A stretch of DNA of 64,000 bases from Saprospiraceae bacterium (GTDB lineage: Bacteria; Bacteroidota; Bacteroidia; Chitinophagales; Saprospiraceae): positions 496,001 to 560,000 of the forward strand of contig JADKAA010000029.1 in the NCBI GenBank assembly GCA_016715465.1, written 5' to 3'. The notes under the pieces were generated by a model. That model saw nothing but the letters and a program-made list of their open reading frames with translations, did not search any database and had not been told where the DNA came from. This document shows, piece after piece, positions 18,265-27,067 of this stretch. The translations under genes and the position numbers were made by a program. The stretch's first letter is position 1, and each line of letters opens with the position of its first letter.

Positions 18265-19266
18265 CTATTTTTTAAATTTCATTTCCACCTGGAATCTTGA
18301 ATCAAGTGCCCCCAGAGATTCGGCTGCGCCTGACGACAAAACGACGTCAATGTCTTCACGGTAAGTTTCCGTTGGTATGCGGCCAATCACTTTGGCTCTG
18401 ATGGTGCGCCGGAGCATGGGGTTATAGAGTTCAATGATGCTGTTCAATTCGGCTGAATTATGGAGCACATATTTATTCGAATTGGACTTATGCCCGGGAT
18501 GCCAATAGGCAACTCCTTTTGAATTTACCCAGGCCTCCACTTCTACTATTTCCTTTTCATCAGACAAATCGGCTTCCCTTTCTTCTGCAGCCTTCGATTT
18601 ATCAATCCTTCCGGCATCACTGACATTACCCTGGTGCTGTACTACTTTGGCGAAGGTAAGTTTCTGATTTGTTTCCATTGATTTTTGATGCTGTTCCTTT
18701 TTTAAAATCGCAGGGTCACTGTTGGCATACTTTCCCATTTTAGTTTTTACATCTACAACATCGGAATTATTTTTCCCTTTCAGGGCAAGCCATCCTACCG
18801 ATACTTCCATGCCAAGTTTCCATTGACACTGATCGAGTTTGTTGCGTTTGCAAAAGTCCTCTGTATCCTCACCAAGATTAACTTTTACCAATCGATAAAC
18901 GGTATCGCCTTTTTTCACTTTATAGAATACTGGAATAAAATAGGTTTGTTGTTTGTCAACTTTTAAATCACCTGGTAATTTTTTAACCAAAGTATATGGG
19001 TCAATCGGAAGCTTCACTGTTTTGCCCGCCTTTAATTGATTTTCATGGCTGTAATGATTGTAGGCAAGAACCTCTTTGGCCGTTTTACCTACTACTCCGG
19101 AAATACCATACAGATATTCCCCCGGTTCAAGGGTGTGTTCGAAGTAGGGTGTACCCTTTTCATCAAACTGTAGCAGGATTCTGGAGTCGCTTTTAAACAG
19201 TTGTTGTCCCTCCAAGGATGTAAAAGAAAAGAACAACAACCCAAAGAGCAGGGAGACCTTATTCAT
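18265..19266 (-). CDS. Exported LysM-domain protein with RlpA-like C-terminal barrel
   Basis: A 333-residue protein with a signal peptide (FGLLFFSFTSLEG). A LysM-like segment comes first (YLYGISGVVGKTAKEVLAYN), then a second (VKKGDTVYRLVKVNLGEDT), then a charged linker. The last ~90 residues (VLHNSAELNSIIELYNP, KVIGRIPTETYREDIDVVLS) resemble the double-psi beta-barrel of RlpA/septal proteins. It likely binds peptidoglycan in the periplasm. Paired tightly with kdsB. Domain calls are from patterns; the LysM parts are clearer than the barrel. Confidence 0.65.
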   Translation of the reverse strand: MNKVSLLFGLLFFSFTSLEGQQLFKSDSRILLQFDEKGTPYFEHTLEPGEYLYGISGVVGKTAKEVLAYNHYSHENQLKAGKTVKLPIDPYTLVKKLPGDLKVDKQQTYFIPVFYKVKKGDTVYRLVKVNLGEDTEDFCKRNKLDQCQWKLGMEVSVGWLALKGKNNSDVVDVKTKMGKYANSDPAILKKEQHQKSMETNQKLTFAKVVQHQGNVSDAGRIDKSKAAEEREADLSDEKEIVEVEAWVNSKGVAYWHPGHKSNSNKYVLHNSAELNSIIELYNPMLRRTIRAKVIGRIPTETYREDIDVVLSSGAAESLGALDSRFQVEMKFKK

Positions 19267-19286
19267 AAGAACTTAAATTTAAATCA

Positions 19287-19294
19287 CAAATATA
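19287..19294 (-). promoter_or_regulatory. -7 box (TATATTTG) for LysM-kdsB
   Basis: The minus strand reads TATATTTG, 20 bases upstream of the LysM ATG, in a very AT-rich stretch. No clear -33 partner. The remaining intergenic sequence to the mrp stop (about 165 bp) holds nothing else I recognise. Confidence 0.4.
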
Positions 19295-19458
19295 TTATAT
19301 TAATTTGTAATATATAATACAATTTGTGAAAAAAAAAAAGATTAGTGGCTATATCTCAAGCATTTGAATAAAAACCATGCTAAAACCCACAGATCAAAAC
19401 GACTTCCCACATCGTCTCACGTAAGAAACCACACGACCTCAGGAAGTTATTGACATAC

Positions 19459-20549
19459 CTATTCCTCCATCCTGACAATACGGGTGGGCTCAATACTTTG
19501 GTTCCTTACATTCACCTGACGAACGAGGTTTTCTGCCACTTTCAGGAAATAAGACCTGCCCGCATGACCATCCACTGAAACGCAGGGTTTTCCGGAATCA
19601 CTGCCTTCCATAACTGCCTGTACCAGTGGAATTTGGCCGAGAAGAACGGCATTGGCTTTTGCGCAAGGGATTTGCCTCCACCTTGTCCAAACAGAAGATA
19701 TTTATGGTCAGGCAATTCGGCTGGCGTGAACCAGGCCATATTTTCAACTACACCAAGGATAGGCACATTCACATTGGGAAGTAAAAACATATTCATGGCT
19801 TTTACGGCATCAATTACAGCCAATTGTTGCGGGGTGGTCACCATGACCACTCCGGTAACCGGAATTGTCTGCACCAGGGTCAGTTGCACATCACCCGTTC
19901 CAGGTGGCAAGTCAATAATCAGATAATCCAAATCAGGCCAAAGGCAATCCTGCAGAAATTGCCTGATGATGCCACCAAGTCGCGGCCCCCTTAATACGAT
20001 GGCCTGATCTTCTTCTACGATAAAGCCAATAGACATTACCGGCATACCAAAAGCTTCCAATGGTACGATCTTATGTTTTCCATAAAGCATTTCAATTTTT
20101 GGCCGCTGCCCCTTTAAACCCAACATGGTAGGAATGGAAGGACCATACACATCCGCATCCAGGATGCCTACCCTGGCGCCCAACTCCCTGAGTGACAAAG
20201 CCAGGTTGACTGAAACGGTAGACTTACCTACCCCACCTTTGCCAGATCCCACGGCTATTACATTTTTAACCTGAGGAAGGACACTATTTATCTCCCCGGA
20301 AAGGTCAGACTTTAGCTTTAAATGAATATTGACATCAGCCTCTGCATACACTTTCTGGATTTCTTCGATACAGGCAAAATTGAGCTGACTTTTCAGGTGC
20401 TGATCATTTCCTGGAAGTAAGATGGAAAAACTCACAGCATTGCCCTGAACCTGCAAATCCTCCACCATTCTGGCCTTAATGATGTCGGTTCCGGACCTTG
20501 GATCCTTTATGTTTCTGAGAATGTCTACTATCTTATTATGATCGATCAT
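19459..20549 (-). CDS. mrp: Mrp/ApbC Fe-S cluster carrier P-loop ATPase, one-base frameshift
   Basis: Read across one frameshift this is a complete ~363-residue Mrp. Residues ~1-90 are the MIP18/DUF59 domain. Residues ~95 onward are the P-loop domain with GSGKGGVGKSTVSVNLALSL, IIDLPPGTGDVQLTL and VENMAWF. Unshifted, the frame stops at 19542 after meaningless sequence. Restoring one A in the run complementary to 19657-19660 continues into NAVLLGQIPLVQAVMEGSD and GKPCVSVDG, the true conserved C-terminus, ending at 19459. The protein carries Fe-S clusters to apoproteins. The lesion sits in a homopolymer and is probably a sequencing error. It starts 1 base after the stop of the next upstream gene. 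Confidence 0.85.
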
Positions 20550-20550
20550 T

Positions 20551-21032
20551 TTATAAAAATCTTTTTTGCCATGAAGCCCTTAGGGGCAACAGCCATTGTG
20601 TAAGAAAATCCTTTTTAGTACTTACCAGATTGTTAAAAAGAGGGTTTCGTCTGTGATTTTTTGCGCCGAATAAGCCGTACCAAATTCCTGGATAGCAACT
20701 GATTTGACCACCTCCTCCTGCAAGTAGAAAAACCTGTCTCTTCCAAAAAAATCTATGCCAAAATCTGCGCCCAGCGATGATACAAAATGCACAGACCTGT
20801 CGATGGAACACCCACTTGCCCCAGAAATGCTCTCATCCACAAATAGCGCTAAAAAGTGTTGATGAAAAATATTGCCATAAGACATCAATTCTTGGGAATG
20901 ACTTGTCCACTCTTCCACAAAATCATAGACCCTTGGCCTCATTTTATCAAGTTCCTCCATGGTTATTTCCCGGTCTGCCTGATAGATCCATACTTTTGAT
21001 TCGGGAGCTAGGGCAATCAATTCTCTTATCAT
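20551..21032 (-). CDS. Bacteroidota 'ABC transporter ATPase' small protein, one-base frameshift
   Basis: Joined across a one-base deletion this gives ~160 residues, the normal length of a Bacteroidota family usually labelled 'ABC transporter ATPase' although it has no Walker motifs. Recognisable parts are KVWIYQADREIT at the start, SGASGCSIDRSVHFV in the middle, and after the shift FNNLVSTKKDFLTQW with a C-terminal SWQKRFL. The break lies in the A-run at 20635-20639 of the plus strand; one more base restores the frame. Function unknown. It sits between the Fe-S oxidoreductase pair and mrp. Confidence 0.65.
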
Positions 21033-21055
21033 ACACCAAACAACAAATTCACAAA

Positions 21056-21832
21056 TTAAATGTTTCGCAAAATGAGCTCTGAAATATCGTAAACCATAAC
21101 GTTGTCCTGTTTTTCACGCGCTTTTAACCCATCGGTTAGCATGGTAATACACCATGGGCAATTGGCACCTACAACTTCTGCTCCAACCGACAATACTTCT
21201 TCCACTCTTTCCTCATTGATTCGTTTGTCTCCGACTTCATCTTCCTTAAACATTTGAGCTCCACCAGCCCCGCAACACAAGCCATTGGATCTACTTCTTT
21301 TGAGCTCTATCAAATCTGCATCCAATGTTTCAATCAGAGCCCGGGGAGCTTCGTAATCTCCATTAACCCTTCCGAGGTAACAGGAGTCATGATAGGTAAT
21401 TTTAATTCCTTTAAATGCGCCGCCTGACACGGATAACCTTCCTTCGCTGAACAATTTCTGCAAATATTGGGTATGGTGCATCACTTCGTAATTTCCACCA
21501 AGTGCCGGATATTCATTTTTGAGTGTATTAAAACAATGCGGACAAGTCGCTACAATGTTTGTAACCTGAGACAAATTAAGCACCTCTATGTTTTGCAATG
21601 CCAGCATTTGAAATACAAACTCATTGCCTGCCCTTCTGGCTGGATCTCCAGTACATTTTTCTTCATTGCCCAGTATGGCATAGGAAATACCTGCCTTATC
21701 GAGCAGCGCACAAAAGGACCTGGCGACCTTTTGCGCCCTTGCATCAAAACTCCCGGCACAACCTACCCAATAAAGTACTTCGGGTTGTTCGCCGGCTGCT
21801 GCCAGTTCGGCCATAGTTTTTATCATCTCCAA
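21056..21832 (-). CDS. (Fe-S)-binding oxidoreductase subunit with two CCG domains (HdrB/LldE-like)
   Basis: A 258-residue protein with two cysteine-rich CCG domains. One has VGCAGSFDARAQ and CPHCFNTLKNEYP, the other has CYLGRVNGDYEAPR, NGLCCGAGGAQMF and CPWCITMLTDG. This architecture is that of heterodisulfide reductase subunit B and LldE/GlpC-type proteins, which hold an unusual Fe-S centre. It starts 14 bases after the larger Fe-S protein gene, forming a two-gene unit. The electron donor and acceptor are not evident. Confidence 0.85.
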   Translation of the reverse strand: MEMIKTMAELAAAGEQPEVLYWVGCAGSFDARAQKVARSFCALLDKAGISYAILGNEEKCTGDPARRAGNEFVFQMLALQNIEVLNLSQVTNIVATCPHCFNTLKNEYPALGGNYEVMHHTQYLQKLFSEGRLSVSGGAFKGIKITYHDSCYLGRVNGDYEAPRALIETLDADLIELKRSRSNGLCCGAGGAQMFKEDEVGDKRINEERVEEVLSVGAEVVGANCPWCITMLTDGLKAREKQDNVMVYDISELILRNI

Positions 21833-21845
21833 TTTCTTAATTTGG

Positions 21846-23201
21846 TTATTGTTCCTTTATCCAGTCTGTCCTTTCCTGAGGCACCTGCCAAACGCAACCC
21901 TGATTTTCCAAACTTGTAAACATAGGTGTCCATGCCTCGGCAGTTACAGATTCCGTCAGGACTTCATACCTTCTCATTTGAAGAATGATGTCAAGGGGAT
22001 CTATCAGTACCGGACATGCCTCCACACAGGCATTACAGGTTGTACATGCGCGTATTTCTTCTCTGCTGATATAATTAAACAGGTTTTTGCCATCACCTTT
22101 ATGCGCTTCATCAGTTGCATTGTCAGCAGCAGCTGCCCTATTTTTAAGCGCCTCATACCTGACAACCTCTGTCGCCCTGTCTCTTACATCCATCATAATT
22201 TTCCGGGGAGACAACTTTTTACCTGTAAGGTTGGCGGGGCAAACGGCTGTGCATCTGCCGCATTCCGTGCAGCTATAGGCATCCATAATGTTTTTCCCGG
22301 TTAGGTCTTTCACATCGGAGGCACCAAAAACAGGTAAAACATCTGATACCGTCTCTGTCACTTCCTGCCCTTGCAGACCCAACATGGACCTCACTTCATT
22401 CATGATGTCCGGCATGTTTGCCATCTCACCTCTGGGTGTTTTCTTAGAAAAATAAACATTCGGAAATGCTAAAAAAATATGCAGGTGTTTTGAATTTGGC
22501 AAGTACAGGATAAAGCCAAAAACCACCAATACATGTGACCACCATCCTATCCTTTCCAGGACCTGCAGGGTTGGGGTATCCATTGCAGAAAAAAAGTCAA
22601 ATGAAAGTAACTTACTTACAGGCAATACCCCTGTCGAGTGGTAAAGATCCGGCAACCGTTCCTGTAAAACCAAATCTGCTCCATTCATGGCAAAAATGCC
22701 TGCTATGAGCAGGATTTCTCCAAACAGGATAAAATTGGCATCAAGTCTGGGCCAGCCATCTAACTCGGTTTTTGTAAATCTCGGAAGTTTCAGCAGATTT
22801 CGTCGCCAAAGAAAAGCCACAGTGGCAAAAAATGCCAGCAATGACAAAACTTCAATACTGCCTACCATAAAAGTATAAAAGCCACCCAAAAACGGCGCCA
22901 GGATTCTATGGCTGCCAAATATCCCATCGATGAAAATTTCAATAAACTCAATCTGGGTGATCAAAAAAGCGGCATAAATCAAAAAGTGCAAGACTGCCGG
23001 TATGACATTTTTAAACATCTTTTTTTGACCAAAAGCTACCAGGAAAACATCCTTCCATCTTCCCCCCATGTTATTATTCCAGTCATAGGATTTACCCAAA
23101 TGAATGGCCTTGAAGACGTTTGAAAATGACTTATACGCAAGAAAAAAAACTGTGGCAGAAACACCAATAAAAATGATGGAAGACATATTTCCTGATTTCA
23201 A
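21846..23201 (-). CDS. Membrane-anchored 4Fe-4S protein (HdrC-NarI-like)
   Basis: A 451-residue protein. Residues ~1-270 hold five or six transmembrane helices resembling a NarI-type cytochrome b subunit. The rest has two 4Fe-4S binding motifs: CTECGRCTAVCPANL and CTTCNACVEACPVL. With the CCG-domain protein downstream this matches a membrane electron-transfer module feeding electrons between the quinone pool and a cytoplasmic partner. A slightly shorter start at MSSIIF is possible. The divergent sigma factor gene begins on the other strand just beyond its start. Confidence 0.85.
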   Translation of the reverse strand: MKSGNMSSIIFIGVSATVFFLAYKSFSNVFKAIHLGKSYDWNNNMGGRWKDVFLVAFGQKKMFKNVIPAVLHFLIYAAFLITQIEFIEIFIDGIFGSHRILAPFLGGFYTFMVGSIEVLSLLAFFATVAFLWRRNLLKLPRFTKTELDGWPRLDANFILFGEILLIAGIFAMNGADLVLQERLPDLYHSTGVLPVSKLLSFDFFSAMDTPTLQVLERIGWWSHVLVVFGFILYLPNSKHLHIFLAFPNVYFSKKTPRGEMANMPDIMNEVRSMLGLQGQEVTETVSDVLPVFGASDVKDLTGKNIMDAYSCTECGRCTAVCPANLTGKKLSPRKIMMDVRDRATEVVRYEALKNRAAAADNATDEAHKGDGKNLFNYISREEIRACTTCNACVEACPVLIDPLDIILQMRRYEVLTESVTAEAWTPMFTSLENQGCVWQVPQERTDWIKEQ

Positions 23202-23307
23202 CTGTTGGGTGCAAATTAATAAAATTGCTCAAATTGCCAGAAATAATTTTGAGATCCTGCACCAAAAACAGGGTAACTTGCATCTAAAATGGAAAGCGGG
23301 CTGTAAA

Positions 23308-23846
23308 ATGTCATACGATTTGCAATATATCATAGTTGGATGCATAAACGGCGACGCTACTGCTCAAAGGGAATTATATGATGCTTATAAAGGTGTTTTA
23401 TTTGCCATTTGTCGCAGATACTTAAAGAGGATTGAAGATGCTGAAGATGTGCTGGCAGAATCATTTGTAAAGATTTTTACTAAAATTAATGCCTATTCAG
23501 CTGAGGGGAGTTTTGAAGGTTGGATGAAAAAGATAACTGTCAATGAGGCTTTGATGTTCCTGCGGAAAATAGAATCCAATTCACTGAACTGGATGCGCAC
23601 CAAGATCTCTCATCTGAAGTACCAGATTATGATGACAAGCTGGAAGAAGCGGACATCATGGAATTGATGGATTCACTTCCCGAAGGTTACCGAACAGTAC
23701 TCAACCTCTATGATGTGGAAGGTTTTAAACACCGGGAAATAGCTGAATTACTGGGCATCAGCATCAATACATCCAAAAGCCAGCTGATTCTGGCAAGGAA
23801 ACGAATGCAGGATATGATCAGAAAAAAACTGGAACTAAAAAAATAA
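23308..23846 (+). CDS. ECF-type RNA polymerase sigma factor, one-base frameshift
   Basis: Restoring one base near 23575-23582 gives a ~179-residue sigma-70 family protein. Region 2 is ELYDAYKGVLFAICRRYL with AEDVLAESFVKIF. Region 4 is LPEGYRTVLNLYDVEGF and HREIAELLGISINTSKSQL, a complete helix-turn-helix. In the current sequence the first frame loses homology after ITVNEALMFLRKIESN and the second frame takes over before DIMELMDSLPEGY. ATG 23308 (MSYDLQYII) is the likely start. The gene is followed 22 bases later by a single-pass membrane protein that could be its regulator. Confidence 0.8.
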
Positions 23847-23868
23847 TTTTATCTAAATTCAAATTTAT

Positions 23869-24213
23869 ATGGAAAAAAAGATAAAAAGATGGGCTGACCA
23901 ACTCTATATAGAACCTCAAAATGAGGTCTGGGATGACATCACACACCGCATGAAATCGCAATCAATAAAAAAACCTAAAACCAGACAAATTGGTTTGATG
24001 GTGCTTACAGCGGCCTCTTTCACCCTTGTAATTGTCAGCTTTTTGACAATATTGTGGCCAAACAGCACAGGTCAATCTCACTGGGTATTGACATCAAATA
24101 AAGAAGTTAAACCTACTCATTTGGAGGTTTTAGACCTAAAGGATGCCTCTATTTATGTTTCACAAACGCAAATTCATGACCTGAGACAGGCCTACACGAG
24201 GCTAAGTAATTGA
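23869..24213 (+). CDS. Small single-pass membrane protein downstream of the ECF sigma factor
   Basis: A 114-residue protein: a cytoplasmic start (MEKKIKRWADQLYIEPQNEV), a transmembrane helix around residues 43-65 (IGLMVLTAASFTLVIVSF), and a short outer part. Position and topology suggest an anti-sigma factor or regulator, but there is no recognisable anti-sigma zinc motif, so this is inference from context. The roughly 235 bases after it hold nothing I can identify. Confidence 0.5.
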   Translation: MEKKIKRWADQLYIEPQNEVWDDITHRMKSQSIKKPKTRQIGLMVLTAASFTLVIVSFLTILWPNSTGQSHWVLTSNKEVKPTHLEVLDLKDASIYVSQTQIHDLRQAYTRLSN

Positions 24214-24448
24214 AAAACCAACCAAAGTCTAAGATGATGGCTCAAAGGTTTTAATGCGTTCAATGATATCCGTCATGTAATTGAGACCAAGTCGATGACG
24301 CAGATTAGTAAATTGCCACAAAAGTTCGCAAATGTCAAAATAAAATTTAAGTAACGATTAGAATCCGTCAAAACCTTTTAATTAATTAATAATCAGTACC
24401 TCATCAAAACAAAAATTCATTTGTTTTTTCTTTCGAAGTTTCTGATCA

Positions 24449-25781
24449 CATGAACAAACTTTATTTTCTTTCAATTTTGTTCATTTTTGGGCTGGTAGCT
24501 TGTGATCACGAACCCCCAATAATTGAATAAGATAAGTTGGGCGCTATTATAACAAACACATGCACCTAATCAGTCCCTCGACTGGTATATCATGCCGTAT
24601 AGTACAGATTACCAGAACATACCAAACCAGGATTAAAAAACAAAATAAATGCAGCCAAAGTTGCCCTTGTCAAAATATTGCTTTTTAAACGGGAATTGTA
24701 ATAAAGTCCAATAATCCGGAACAGTCAGAAACCTACTCATGCAGTATTTGTCACATTCCGGAAAAATCATTTACTCCCGGAAGGTTCCAGGGTATAGCTG
24801 ATGGTGGTATGGGATTTGGCCATTTAGGAGAAGGTCGTCTGAAAAATTCATCATATGAAAGCTCGCAAGTTGATGCCCAGGGTGCGAGACCGTTACCCAC
24901 CATCAATCATGCCTGTGTAAGAAATGCATTGTGGAGTGGTGCATTTGGTTCGTTTGCCATGAATACGGATACCCGCGAAATTTGGGGAAAGGCAGACCCA
25001 CTTACCGACATCAATTTGAAAAACCTGGAAGGTCTTGAGGCCAATAATCACCGTGCACTGATCGTACACCGGCAGGAAATAAAAAAAGAACTGTTGGATT
25101 ATCTGGGCTATTCAATGATGTTTGATGAAGCATTTCCGGAAATTGATCCCAAAGAAAGATATACCCTTCAAACGGGCGCCAATGCCATTGCTGCCTACTT
25201 CCGCACCATATTTACCAATCAGGCACCTTTTCAACTCTGGCTAAAAGGAAATAAGGATGCAATGACGGAACAACAAAAACGTGGTGCAGAACTTTTCTTT
25301 GGCAAAGCCGGTTGCGTCAACTGCCACAACAGTGCCTCTTTGAATGGACAACGTTTTGCAGCTGTGGGCGTCAAAGACCTGGATATGAATGGATATGAAG
25401 TTTTTAAGCCAATGATGGCCGGTCTAAGGGTCGTGCCGTTTTACTTTAAGGGATGAGGATTTATATAAGTTTAAAGTACCTCAACTTTACAACTTAAAGA
25501 TTTTAGTCACTTTTTCACGGAGCGAGTAAGACTAACCTGAGGAGGTAGTTGAATATTTCAACCACGGCATTCCGGAAAACAGCCGGGTAGAAGTTGAAAG
25601 AATTGACCCCCTGTTTACACCACTTGGCCTTACCTCACAAGAAGTGGATGACCTCACGGAATTCCTCACCAATGGACTATATGATTCAAATCTGACCAGA
25701 TATAAACCTACTAATATTTTGTCCGGTAATTGTTTTCCAAACAATGACCCTCAATCCAAACTGGATATGGGATGTAATTAA
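24449..25781 (+). pseudogene. Decayed MauG/cytochrome c peroxidase-like di-heme lipoprotein
   Basis: Fragments of one gene in several frames. It starts with a lipoprotein signal (MNKLYFLSILFIFGLVACDH) that hits a stop after 26 codons. About 200 bases of unrecognisable sequence follow. The frame with heme motif 1 (YSCSICHIPEKSF, near 24740) then runs to heme motif 2 (CVNCHNSASL, near 25320) and on to a stop at 25456. The C-terminal segment reappears in another frame (near 25545-25781) with VEVERIDPLFTPLGLTSQEV and ends properly at TAA 25781. Several independent lesions distinguish this from the single-base breaks elsewhere, so it is probably a true pseudogene. Confidence 0.75.
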
Positions 25782-25812
25782 TTTTTTTCCATAACTTTGT
25801 TTGAGGTTAAAG

Positions 25813-25853
25813 AAACTCCAGTTGGGCTTCAAATCCCACCTGGAGTTTTTTTT
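25813..25853 (+). terminator. Strong rho-independent terminator
   Basis: AACTCCAG (25814-25821) pairs with CTGGAGTT (25840-25847). The stem extends by TGGG/CCCA after one mismatch, has an eight-base loop and is followed by a run of T. It ends transcription from the decayed peroxidase gene before the oxidoreductase. Confidence 0.75.
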
Positions 25854-25883
25854 GCCTAATAATATCTGCAAAACACGTGGTTT

Positions 25884-26841
25884 ATGATCAGATGGGGTGT
25901 TATGGGTTTGGGCAAAATTGCCCATACTTTTGCCGGTGAGTTTTACCACATTACGGGGGGTAAGATCGTCTTCGCTGCTTCACGCGAAAACGCAAAGGCG
26001 GAAGCCTTTGCCCGGCAACACCACATTAATCATTGGGGAAGTTATGCGGCATGCCTGGAGCACCGGGAAGTTGATGTGGTTTACATCAGCACCCCACATC
26101 ATCTGCATTTTGAACTTGCAAAGCAAGCCTTGCTTTATGGGAAACACGTGTTATGTGAAAAACCAATAACTGTTTTCCCCTGGCAATTGGCAGAACTGAT
26201 GACACTGGCGGCTGAAAAAAAACTTTTCCTTATGGATGCCATGTGGACTTACTTTCTCCCTGCCATAAAAAAGGCTATGCATTGGTGTATGGAAGGGAAA
26301 ATTGGGCAAGTGCGCCATGTAAGTGCTGAATTTGCTTTTCCTGCAGTATACAACCCAGATTCCAGGCTTTTTTAATCCTTCCCTTGCAGGCGGGTGTATG
26401 CTGGACATTGGCATTTATCCCATTTATTTTGCCTTTTTAGTGCTGGGAAGTAAATTCAATGACCTTAGGGCCTCGGGCATTATTGGCCCGACGGGTGTAG
26501 ACGAGGCAATGGCGATTTCCATTGCCTATCCATCTGCCATGGCCACCCTCTATGCGTCATTCAAACACAGAGGATTGAATAATGCCTTTATTTTTGGAGA
26601 AACCGGCTATATCCAACTGCCTTTATTCTGGAAGGCTGAAGGGACAAAGCTGTATTCAGAATCAGGCGAATTGTGGGATGAGTTCCACGACCAAAGGAAA
26701 TGTCATGGTTTTGCCTATCAGATAGACCATGTGATGGAATGCATCAATAACGGTTTGATTGAAAGTCCGGTCGTACCCCTTGGCCTTAGTTATAACGTAC
26801 AACTCACCATGCAGGAGGCGATAAATCAACTTGGACTATAA
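25884..26841 (+). CDS. Gfo/Idh/MocA-family NAD(P)-dependent oxidoreductase, one-base frameshift
   Basis: Removing one T from the run at 26368-26373 gives an intact ~318-residue protein. The N-terminal Rossmann domain shows WGVMGLGKIAHTFA, VVYISTPHHLHFELA and the catalytic-lysine motif CEKPIT. Past the shift the frame continues through FNPSLAGGCMLDIGIYP, the family's conserved dinucleotide/substrate region, to GLSYNVQLTMQEAI. The family oxidises or reduces sugars and related compounds; the substrate is unknown. The extra base lies in a homopolymer, pointing to a sequencing error. Confidence 0.8.
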
Positions 26842-26913
26842 CCCCAATTTGAAACATATATTGATTGTGGCAGGGGCAAAAAAAAGCCATCCGAAGACAG
26901 CTTTTGTATTAAG

Positions 26914-26986
<73 letters not shown>

Positions 26987-27067
26987 ATATTGGTGTGCAA
27001 AAGTACACAATTTATATCAAAAACATAGCGAATTAAAAAAAATTAATTTTCAGTTTAGAAAATTCAA

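Noticed and set aside
19459..20549. Programmed -1 frameshifting in mrp
   Set aside because: There is no slippery heptamer with a following pseudoknot that I can see, and similar single-base breaks occur in many unrelated genes in the window, so sequencing error is simpler.
25792..25799. TAACTTTG as promoter of the oxidoreductase gene
   Set aside because: It matches TAnnTTTG but lies just before a strong terminator hairpin, which would stop the transcript before the gene; left unassigned.
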